Assembly (NCBI RefSeq): GCF_003205495.1
Contig: NZ_QJRX01000011.1
Location: forward strand, 1 to 64,000
Reading direction: 5' to 3'
Length of the DNA stretch: 64,000 nucleotides
DNA from: Aquipseudomonas alcaligenes
Lineage (GTDB): Bacteria; Pseudomonadota; Gammaproteobacteria; Pseudomonadales; Pseudomonadaceae
Shown: one piece after another, positions 42,925-49,722 of the stretch
Position numbering within the stretch: position 1 is the stretch's first letter
Layout: every line of letters begins with the position of its first letter
Notes under the pieces: model-generated
What the model saw: the letters and a program-made list of their open reading frames with translations, nothing else
Databases searched by the model: none
What the model was told of the DNA's origin: nothing
Position numbers and translations under genes: made by a program

Positions 42925-44237
42925 GCGCATGGTTCGCCAACCTGTCGAGCTGGCTGGAGGGCAATCCGGAATGGCTGGGACTGGCCATTTTCCTGGTCGC
43001 CTGCCTGGAATGCCTGGCGGTGGCCGGCATCCTGATCCCCGGCACAGTGGTGCTGTTCACCCTGGCCATGCTGGCCGGCAGCGGCGCCCTCAGCCTGGGG
43101 GAAACGCTGCTGCTGGCCTATGCCGGCGGTCTGCTTGGCGATGCGCTGTCCTATGCCATAGGCCGGCGCTTCCACCAGGGCATCCGGCGCCTGCCGGTGC
43201 TGCGCGAGCATCCCGAATGGCTGGAAGGCGCGGAGAGCTACTTCCAGCGCTACGGCGTTGTAAGCCTGCTGGTCGGCCGCTACATCGGCCCGCTGCGGCC
43301 GATGCTGCCGCTGGTGGCCGGTATGCTCGACATGCCCGTGGTGCGTTTCGCCCTGGTCAGCCTGCTGGCCGCCGCCGGCTGGGCGCTGGCCTACATGCTG
43401 CCCGGCTGGGCCACCGGCGCGGCACTGCGCCTGCCGCTGCCGGAAGGCTTCTGGAGCGCCACCGGGGTGGTCGCCGCCGGCATCGGCCTGATGCTGCTGG
43501 TAGTGATCCACAGCAGCCTGCGCGAACAGCGCTGGGCCACCGCCGTGGCTGCGGGCCTCAGCGGCAGCCTGCTGCTCGCCCTGCTGCTCGGCGTGGAGCA
43601 GCTGCAGGCGCTGGACCAGGGCCTGCTGGCACTGGTCCAGGAGCAGCGCAGTGCCAGCCTGGACAGCCTGGCCGTACTGGTCACGCGCATGGGTGACTTC
43701 AGCACCCAGGTGGCCGCCGGCGTCCTGCTGACCCTGCTCCTGCTGCTGGCCCGACGCATCCAGGCCGCCCTGTTCGTGGGTGGCTGCATGCTGCTGACGG
43801 CGCTGGCCAACACGGGCCTCAAGCACCTTTTCGCCCGCGCCCGCCCGGACGTACTGCTGCAGCCGCTGGACACCTTCAGCCTGCCCAGCGGCCACAGCTC
43901 GGCCGCCTTCGCCTGCTTCCTCGCCCTCGGCGTGCTGGCCGGCCGTGGCGCGCCGGCCCGCTCGCGCCTGACCTGGCTGCTGCTGGCCAGCCTGCCGGCG
44001 GTGGCCATCGCCCTGTCGCGGGTCTACCTGGGGGTGCACTGGCCGACCGACATCCTCGCCGGCGCCCTGCTCGCCGGCAGCGTCTGCGCCGCCTGCCTGG
44101 CCTGGCTGCAACGGCGCCAGCCGATGCAGCCGCTGGGCGCGCGGACCTGGTGGCTGATCCTGCCGGCGACCCTGGCCCTGCTCGGCACGGCGAGCCTCTG
44201 GGCGCTGCCCGAGGCGATCCAGAAATACCAGTACTGA
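42921..44237 (+). CDS. DedA-PAP2 fusion membrane protein
   Basis: A 438-residue inner-membrane protein joining two domains. Residues about 1-200 are a DedA/SNARE-associated domain (LEGNPEWLGLAIFLVACLECLAVAGILIPGTVVLF, GDALSYAIGRRF, VGRYIGPLRPMLPLVAGML), the type now linked to undecaprenyl-phosphate and phospholipid flipping. Residues about 215-438 are a PAP2 phosphatase with KHLFARARPD, LPSGHSSAAF and SRVYLGVHWPTD, so all three catalytic motifs are present. A flippase with a lipid phosphatase suggests recycling of undecaprenyl pyrophosphate or phosphatidate; this is an inference. Confidence 0.9.
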   Translation: MSAWFANLSSWLEGNPEWLGLAIFLVACLECLAVAGILIPGTVVLFTLAMLAGSGALSLGETLLLAYAGGLLGDALSYAIGRRFHQGIRRLPVLREHPEWLEGAESYFQRYGVVSLLVGRYIGPLRPMLPLVAGMLDMPVVRFALVSLLAAAGWALAYMLPGWATGAALRLPLPEGFWSATGVVAAGIGLMLLVVIHSSLREQRWATAVAAGLSGSLLLALLLGVEQLQALDQGLLALVQEQRSASLDSLAVLVTRMGDFSTQVAAGVLLTLLLLLARRIQAALFVGGCMLLTALANTGLKHLFARARPDVLLQPLDTFSLPSGHSSAAFACFLALGVLAGRGAPARSRLTWLLLASLPAVAIALSRVYLGVHWPTDILAGALLAGSVCAACLAWLQRRQPMQPLGARTWWLILPATLALLGTASLWALPEAIQKYQY

Positions 44238-44243
44238 GCTGAC

Positions 44244-44849
44244 TCAGGCGGTCATCTCGCCCTGCAGCTGATCGAGGAAGGACTGGATCAGCTCCAGGCG
44301 GCGCAGGGGTTCGTCCTGCAGCAGCACCTGCAGCTTCTGCTCGACGGCGAACGGCAGCAGGTAGGCCAGCTGGTTGGCCAGCGCCTGCTGGCCCGCGACC
44401 ACCCCGCCCATGCCCAGCCCGGCCACCAGCGGATGTTCGGCCAGGGCGCCGAGCAGGGCCGCCAGGTCGGCGTGCTCGGCCAGCAGCGGCGCGTCCGCGG
44501 CCTCGTCCAGCCAGTCCACCTCGGCCAGGGTCAGCTGGTTGGGCTGCACCTCGACACGACCGACACGAAAACGCCGACCACCTTCGACGCGAATGCCCAG
44601 CAGGCCGTTGGGACGCTGCTGGAAGTCGCGGATCAGCGCCTCGCAGCCCAGCGCCGAGAAACGCCTGGCCGCCTCGCCGGCCTCCTGGCCTTCGAGGATG
44701 CCGACCACGCCGAAGCCCTCGCCGCGGCGCATGCAGGCGCTGACCATATCCAGGTAGCGCGCCTCGAAGATCTGCAGGTCGAGTACGCAACCGGGAAACA
44801 GCACGGTGTTGAGCGGAAACAGCGGATAGTCCATCGCCAGCACCCTCAT
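44244..44849 (-). CDS. LON substrate-binding domain protein
   Basis: A 201-residue protein made of only the N-terminal LON domain, with no ATPase or protease part: YPLFPLNTVLFPGCVLDLQIFEARYLDMVSACMRRGEGFGVVGILEG, FQQRPNGLLGIRVEGGRRFRVG. Such stand-alone forms are common in bacteria; their task is unclear, perhaps substrate selection. The ATG overlaps the lrgB stop (ATGA), so it belongs to the LrgAB operon. Confidence 0.88.
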   Translation of the reverse strand: MRVLAMDYPLFPLNTVLFPGCVLDLQIFEARYLDMVSACMRRGEGFGVVGILEGQEAGEAARRFSALGCEALIRDFQQRPNGLLGIRVEGGRRFRVGRVEVQPNQLTLAEVDWLDEAADAPLLAEHADLAALLGALAEHPLVAGLGMGGVVAGQQALANQLAYLLPFAVEQKLQVLLQDEPLRRLELIQSFLDQLQGEMTA

Positions 44850-45562
44850 GCGATCAGCGCAACCGCCAAGGGCAACAGCACGGCGGTCAGCACGCCCATC
44901 AGACTCATGGCCAGGGCGGCGAAGGCGCCGCTCTCCTCGCCTTCCTGCAGCGCCCGCGCCGTGCCCACCGCGTGGGCGGTGATGCCTAGCGCCATGCCCT
45001 GGGCCGCCGGGTGGCGCACGCCGATGCCACGCAGCAGCTCCGGCCCGCAGATGGCGCCGAGCACCCCGGTGATCAGCACGAACACCGCCGCCAGCGCCGC
45101 CACCCCGCCGATCTGCTCGGCCACCAGCATGGCGATGGGCGAAGTCACCGACTTGGGCGCCAGGGTCATCAGCATCATCCGCTCGGCGCCGAAGGCCCAG
45201 GCCAGCGCCACGCCCAGCACGGTGGCGAGCAGGCCGGCCACCAGCAGAGTGATCAGGGTCGGCCAGAACAGCTGGCGGATGCGCTTGAGGTTGAGGAACA
45301 GCGGCACGGCCAGAGCCACCGTGGTCGGCCCCAGCAGCACGCTGAGCAGGAAGGTGCTGTCGCGGTATTCCTGGTAGCTCAGCCCGGCGGCCAGCAGCAC
45401 GCCGATCAGCACGGTCATGGACACCAGCACCGGCTGCAGGAACACCCAGCGGGTGCGCTCGTAGGCGGCCAGCGCCAGCTGGTAGACCGCCAGGGTGATG
45501 CCAACGCCGAACAGCGGGTGGTGGATCACCGCCTGCATGGCAGCCTGCCAGGGCGGACTCAT
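44846..45562 (-). CDS. LrgB/CidB-family membrane protein
   Basis: A 238-residue polytopic protein with about seven to eight helices, matching LrgB/YohK: HHPLFGVGITLAVYQLALAAYERT, LLGPTTVALAVPLFLNLKRIRQL, LAPKSVTSPIAMLVAEQIGGVAALAAVFVLITGVLGAI and GMALGITAHAVGTARALQEGE. LrgAB/CidAB pairs are holin-antiholin-like and in some bacteria move pyruvate or control lysis. The ATG overlaps the lrgA stop. Confidence 0.9.
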   Translation of the reverse strand: MSPPWQAAMQAVIHHPLFGVGITLAVYQLALAAYERTRWVFLQPVLVSMTVLIGVLLAAGLSYQEYRDSTFLLSVLLGPTTVALAVPLFLNLKRIRQLFWPTLITLLVAGLLATVLGVALAWAFGAERMMLMTLAPKSVTSPIAMLVAEQIGGVAALAAVFVLITGVLGAICGPELLRGIGVRHPAAQGMALGITAHAVGTARALQEGEESGAFAALAMSLMGVLTAVLLPLAVALIA

Positions 45563-45921
45563 GACTGCTCCCCGCGCCGCGCCTGGCGGTCGATCAGCTT
45601 CTGCATCAGCCAGCCGGCGAACAGCAGGGACACCAGCAGCGACAGGCCCAGGGCACCGGCCAGGGCCCAGAAGTCGGCGGCGATCTGCTCGGCATAGACC
45701 ATCACCCCCACCGCCGGCGGCACCAGCAGCAGCGGCAGGTAGCGCAGCAGGCCGCCGGCGGCATCGCTGAGCGGCTCGCCCACCTCGCCCCGCAGCAGCA
45801 GGAAGGCGAACAGCAGCAACATGCCGATGATCGGCCCGGGCAGCATGGACAGGAACAGGACGTTGAGGGCGGTACCGAGCAACTGGAACAGCACCAGCCA
45901 GGTCAGGCCGCGAAGCAGCAT
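45559..45921 (-). CDS. LrgA/CidA-family membrane protein
   Basis: A 120-residue holin-like protein with four hydrophobic segments; it carries the CidA/LrgA signature LGTALNVLFLSMLPGPIIGMLLLFAFLLL and LFLL-like RYLPLLLVPPAVGVMVY. ATG 45921 is preferred over the 14-residue longer frame because GGAG sits 9 bases upstream. It is the first gene of lrgA-lrgB-LON, all joined by ATGA overlaps. No LytS/LytR or CidR regulator lies nearby. Confidence 0.88.
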   Translation of the reverse strand: MLLRGLTWLVLFQLLGTALNVLFLSMLPGPIIGMLLLFAFLLLRGEVGEPLSDAAGGLLRYLPLLLVPPAVGVMVYAEQIAADFWALAGALGLSLLVSLLFAGWLMQKLIDRQARRGEQS

Positions 45922-46086
45922 GGCAGAGGTCTCCGGCGGGGATGGCGCGGCCATTATAGGCATGCCTGAGGGGCCGCCATAAACCGCGACGTTCGGCTTG
46001 ACCCCGGGCGCCGACTCATGCTGATCTAGGGCCAGCTAGGTTCATCGCCAAGAACAACAAGTAACCTGCATCCTCAAGGAGGATCT

Positions 46087-46542
46087 ATGCCGTTTGTACC
46101 CGTATCGCAACTGCAATCCTACGTAGGCAAAGAGCTCGGACGCTCGCAATGGCTGACCATCGATCAGCAGCGCATCAACCAGTTCGCCGAATGCACCGGC
46201 GACCACCAGTTCATCCACGTCGACCCGGTCAAGGCCAAGCACACGCCTTTCGGCTCCACCATCGCCCACGGTTTCCTCAGCCTGTCGCTGATCCCCATGC
46301 TGATGGAAAGCCTGATGATCATGCCGGAAGGCCTGAAGATGGCGGTCAACTACGGCCTGGACAGCGTGCGCTTCATCCAGCCGGTCAAGGTCGACTCGCG
46401 CGTGCGCCTGGCGGTGAGCATCCTCGAAGTCACCGAGAAGCGCCCCGGCCAGTGGCTGATCAAGGCCCAGGCCACCCTGGAGATCGAAGGCGAGGAGAAG
46501 CCCGCCTACATCGCCGAGCCGCTGACCCTCTGCTTCGTCTGA
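46087..46542 (+). CDS. MaoC-like enoyl-CoA hydratase
   Basis: A 151-residue hotdog-fold protein. The hydratase-2 motif lies in ECTGDHQFIHVDPVKAKHTPFGSTIAHGFLSLSLIP, with the catalytic Asp/His pair in GDHQFIHVD and HGF. It should hydrate 2-enoyl-CoA to R-3-hydroxyacyl-CoA, which could feed polyhydroxyalkanoate or lipid pathways, but no PHA gene is adjacent. An ideal AAGGAGGA site (46076-46083) precedes the ATG, which predicts strong translation. A terminator follows. Confidence 0.9.
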   Translation: MPFVPVSQLQSYVGKELGRSQWLTIDQQRINQFAECTGDHQFIHVDPVKAKHTPFGSTIAHGFLSLSLIPMLMESLMIMPEGLKMAVNYGLDSVRFIQPVKVDSRVRLAVSILEVTEKRPGQWLIKAQATLEIEGEEKPAYIAEPLTLCFV

Positions 46543-46561
46543 AGGCAGGCCACTTCGCGGC

Positions 46562-46587
46562 AACGGGGCGCTCAGGCGCCCCGTTTG
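46562..46587 (+). terminator. Terminator of the MaoC gene
   Basis: AACGGGGCG (46562-46570), CTCAGG, CGCCCCGTT (46577-46585) then TG: a 9-bp stem ending in a short T run. Confidence 0.75.
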
Positions 46588-46647
46588 CATTGGAGCCGCC
46601 ACCGGCCTGCGGCATACTCGGGACATCCCCCGACCAGGACGTCCGCC

Positions 46648-48351
46648 ATGCACCGCCACCTCGCCCCGCTGACCCTCGCCCTGCTGCTCGCCGCCTGCGG
46701 TGACGGCGAGCCGCTGCTGCCGCCGGACGCCGTGCTGCCCGATGGCGGCCGCTACCGCGGCGAGCTGGTCGACGGCCTGCTGCAGGGCGAGGGGCGCATC
46801 GACTACGCCAACGGCATGTACTACCGGGGCCAGTTCAAGGACGGCCTGTTCGACGGTCGCGGCGAGTGGCACGGCGCCGGCGGCGAGCACTACCAGGGCG
46901 AATTCCGCCAGGGCCTGTTCGATGGCCAGGGCAAGCTGGTCTACGCCGACGGCAGCGTCTACGAGGGCGGCTTCAAGCAGGGCCGCCTGCATGGCGAGGG
47001 CCACCTGCAGCAGGGCGGCGTGAGCTATCGCGGGCAGTTCCGCGCCGACCGCTACCATGGCCTGGGCACCCTCGAGTGGCCGGACGGCACCCGTTTCCAG
47101 GGCCAGTTCGAGCGCGGCGAGCCGCAAGGCGAAGGCCGCCGCAGCAATGCCCAGGGCAGTTTCAGCGGCACCTTCAAGGGCGGCCTGCTGCAGGGTGAGG
47201 GCAGTTACCAGGGCAGCGACGGCGAGAGCTACAGCGGCGGCTTCCGCGACGACCAGTTCCACGGCCAGGGGCGTTACCAGGATGGCGCGGGCGATGTCTG
47301 GAGCGGTCGCTTCAGCCACGGCGCCCTCAACGGCAAGGGTGAATTCCGCGGCGCCGACGGGCGCCACTACGCAGGCGAATTCCGCTACTGGCGCTTCCAC
47401 GGCCAGGGCAAACTGAGCCTGGCCGACGGCAGCGTCTACCAGGGCCAGTTCGTCGATGGCGAATACGCCGGCAACGGCACCCTGACCGCCAGCGACGGCA
47501 GCCGCACCGAGGGCATCTGGCGCGACGGCACGCTGCTGCGCGAGGCCGGCGGCCAGGCCCGTCCCGATCCGCTGGAGCTCGGCCTGCTGCAACAGGGCCA
47601 GCTCCTGCAGCAGACGCTGGACGCCCTGCCCGCTTCCACCCCGGCGCTCGAGCTGTACAGCCTGACCCTGGCCGGCGACGGCAAGCAGAGTGTGTTCCTG
47701 CGCGAGGCCGACTACGTCGGCAAGCTGCTGCGCGAGCGCTTCGGCGCCCGCGGCCATGTCAGCCTGACCAACCACCGCGACCACCTGGCCGATCGCCCGC
47801 TGGCCACCCGCGAGAGCCTGACCCGCGCCGTGCAGGCCCTGGCCGAGCGCAGCGGCCCGGAGGACCTGGTGTTCCTCTACCTGACCAGCCACGGCTCGCG
47901 GCGCCACGAGCTGAGCATCGACCAGCCGCGCCTGCAGCTGGCCGACCTGCCGGCCACGGAGCTGGCCGCCCTGCTCGCCCCGCTCAAGGACCGCCACAAG
48001 GTGGTGGTGATCTCGGCCTGCTACTCCGGTGGCTTCATTCCGCCGCTGAAGGACGACAAGACCCTGGTGATGACCGCCGCGCGCGCCGACCGGGTGTCCT
48101 TCGGCTGCTCCGAGGAGAACGACTTCACCTACTTCGGCCGCGCCCTGTTCGCCGAGGCCCTCAACGAGACCGACGAACTCGGCCGCGCCTTCGAGCTGGC
48201 CAAGGCCAAGGTCGCCGAGCGCGAGCGGGCCCAGGACTTCGAGGCCTCGGAGCCGCAGCTGTGGGCGCCGGAGACGGTGCTGCAGCATTGGCAGCGGCTG
48301 CGCCGGGAGCAGGCCGAGCAGGCCCTGACCGCCGCCACCAAAGCGCAGTGA
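46648..48351 (+). CDS. MORN-repeat lipoprotein with C13 (legumain/caspase-like) peptidase domain
   Basis: A 567-residue envelope protein. The signal peptide MHRHLAPLTLALLLAACGDGE ends in lipobox LLAAC; Asp at the second position after the Cys (G-D-G) is +3. Residues about 34-280 hold some eleven MORN repeats of 22-23 residues (YYRGQFKDGLFDGRGEW, HYQGEFRQGLFDGQGKL, and so on). Residues about 330-530 are a C13-like domain with the dyad His415 (FLYLTSHGSRRH) and Cys458 (VVVISACYSGGFI), spaced 43 residues as in legumains and caspases. MORN repeats often bind lipid or protein, so a membrane-docked cysteine protease is predicted. Its substrate is unknown. It has its own transcript after the MaoC terminator. 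Confidence 0.85.
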   Translation: MHRHLAPLTLALLLAACGDGEPLLPPDAVLPDGGRYRGELVDGLLQGEGRIDYANGMYYRGQFKDGLFDGRGEWHGAGGEHYQGEFRQGLFDGQGKLVYADGSVYEGGFKQGRLHGEGHLQQGGVSYRGQFRADRYHGLGTLEWPDGTRFQGQFERGEPQGEGRRSNAQGSFSGTFKGGLLQGEGSYQGSDGESYSGGFRDDQFHGQGRYQDGAGDVWSGRFSHGALNGKGEFRGADGRHYAGEFRYWRFHGQGKLSLADGSVYQGQFVDGEYAGNGTLTASDGSRTEGIWRDGTLLREAGGQARPDPLELGLLQQGQLLQQTLDALPASTPALELYSLTLAGDGKQSVFLREADYVGKLLRERFGARGHVSLTNHRDHLADRPLATRESLTRAVQALAERSGPEDLVFLYLTSHGSRRHELSIDQPRLQLADLPATELAALLAPLKDRHKVVVISACYSGGFIPPLKDDKTLVMTAARADRVSFGCSEENDFTYFGRALFAEALNETDELGRAFELAKAKVAERERAQDFEASEPQLWAPETVLQHWQRLRREQAEQALTAATKAQ

Positions 48352-48420
48352 TTTGCGATCAGTTCCGCGCCTGTTCTGCCGTTTCGTTCTAAGCTGACGG
48401 TTAATCAGCGGAGAAACAGC

Positions 48421-49062
48421 ATGTATCTGACGCCCCAGCACATCCTGCTCGCCGGCGCCACCGGCCTCACCGGCGAGCACCTGCTCGACCGCCTGCTCAG
48501 CGAGCCGACCATCAGCCGCGTGCTGGCGCCCAGCCGCAGCCCGCTGGCCGAACACCCGCACCTGGACAACCCGGTGGGCGAGCTGGCGGCGCTGCTGCCG
48601 CAGCTTGGCGGCCGGGTCGACGCCGCCTTCTGCTGCCTGGGCACCACCATCAAGCAGGCCGGCTCGCAGGAGGCGTTCCGCGCCGTCGATCACGACCTGG
48701 TCCTGGCCTTCGCCCGCCGCGCCCGCGAGCTGGGCGCCCGGCACCTGCTGGTGATCAGCGCCCTGGGCGCCGATCCGCGCTCCGCGGTGTTCTACAACCG
48801 GGTCAAGGGTGAAATGGAAGCCGCCCTGCAGGCCATGGACTGGCCGCAGCTGACCATAGTCCGCCCCTCCCTGCTGCTCGGCCCGCGCCGCGAGTTCCGC
48901 CTCGGTGAGCGCCTGGCCGCGCCGCTGCTGCGCTGGATTCCCGGCAAGTACCGCGGCATCGAGGCCGCCGTGCTGGCCCGCGCGCTGTGGCGCCTGGCCC
49001 TGGAGGAAGGCGACGGCGTGCGGGTCGTGGAGTCCGACGAGCTGCGCCGGCTGGGCCGCTGA
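48421..49062 (+). CDS. NAD(P)-binding epimerase-like oxidoreductase
   Basis: A 213-residue atypical short-chain dehydrogenase. The nucleotide-binding loop is LLAGATGLTGEHLLDRLL. It has AFCCLGTTIKQAGSQEAFRAVDHDLVLAFARRARELGARHLLVISALGAD, then FYNRVKGEMEAALQAMDW (the YxxxK pair may be Y-N-R-V-K) and TIVRPSLLLGPRREFR. This resembles the NAD(P)H-binding HTATIP2/CC3-like group. The substrate is unknown. Its stop overlaps the ATG of the methyltransferase (TGATG). Confidence 0.85.
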   Translation: MYLTPQHILLAGATGLTGEHLLDRLLSEPTISRVLAPSRSPLAEHPHLDNPVGELAALLPQLGGRVDAAFCCLGTTIKQAGSQEAFRAVDHDLVLAFARRARELGARHLLVISALGADPRSAVFYNRVKGEMEAALQAMDWPQLTIVRPSLLLGPRREFRLGERLAAPLLRWIPGKYRGIEAAVLARALWRLALEEGDGVRVVESDELRRLGR

Positions 49063-49673
49063 TGAGGTTCTACGACGAGAAGATCCTGCCGCACCTGATC
49101 GACTTCGCCTGCGGCATGGGCCAGGTGATGAAGACCCGCGCCCAGGTGGTGCCGCTGGCCAGCGGCCGGGTACTGGAGATCGGCATCGGCACCGGCCTCA
49201 ACCTGGCTTTCTACGACGCCGATAAGGTCAGCGCCATCGTCGGCGTCGATCCGGCCGCGCAGATGCAGGCCCTGGCGCGGCGGCGCTCCGAACGGATCGC
49301 TATCCCGCTGGAGATGGTCGCCCTGGAGCTAGGGCAGATCCAGGCCGCCGATGCCAGCTTCGACAGCATCGTCTGCACCTTCACCCTGTGCACCATCCCC
49401 GAACCGCTGGCCGCCCTGAGCGAGATGCGCCGCGTGCTCAAGCCCGGCGGCAAGCTGTTGTTCAGCGAGCACGGGCGCGCGCCCGACCCCGGCGTGCGCC
49501 GCTGGCAGCAGCGCCTGACCCCGCTGTGGAAACCGCTGGCCGGCGGCTGCCATCTCGACCGCGACATCCCCGCCCTGCTCAAGGCCGGTGGTTTCACGAT
49601 CCGCGAGCTGTACAGCAGCTACCTGCCGGGGCCGCGCCCGATGACCTGGGTCTGGCGTGGCTGGGCCGAATGA
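49062..49673 (+). CDS. Class I SAM-dependent methyltransferase
   Basis: A 203-residue methyltransferase. Motif I is VLEIGIGTGLNLAFYD, motif II VGVDPAAQMQALARRR, motif IV FDSIVCTFTLCTIPEPLAALSEMRRVLKPGGKLLFSEHGRA, the UbiE/Methyltransf_11 pattern. The acceptor is not apparent. Translation is coupled to the oxidoreductase through a TGATG junction, so the two probably work together. Confidence 0.88.
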   Translation: MRFYDEKILPHLIDFACGMGQVMKTRAQVVPLASGRVLEIGIGTGLNLAFYDADKVSAIVGVDPAAQMQALARRRSERIAIPLEMVALELGQIQAADASFDSIVCTFTLCTIPEPLAALSEMRRVLKPGGKLLFSEHGRAPDPGVRRWQQRLTPLWKPLAGGCHLDRDIPALLKAGGFTIRELYSSYLPGPRPMTWVWRGWAE

Positions 49674-49722
49674 GCGCGCGCCAAGCGGGCTTTTTGCACC
49701 TATGGTTTAGGCGTCTACCCTC

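Noticed and set aside
46042..48744. Open minus-strand frame of 900 codons
   Set aside because: Antisense to the MaoC and MORN-C13 genes; repeats in it only mirror the MORN repeats.
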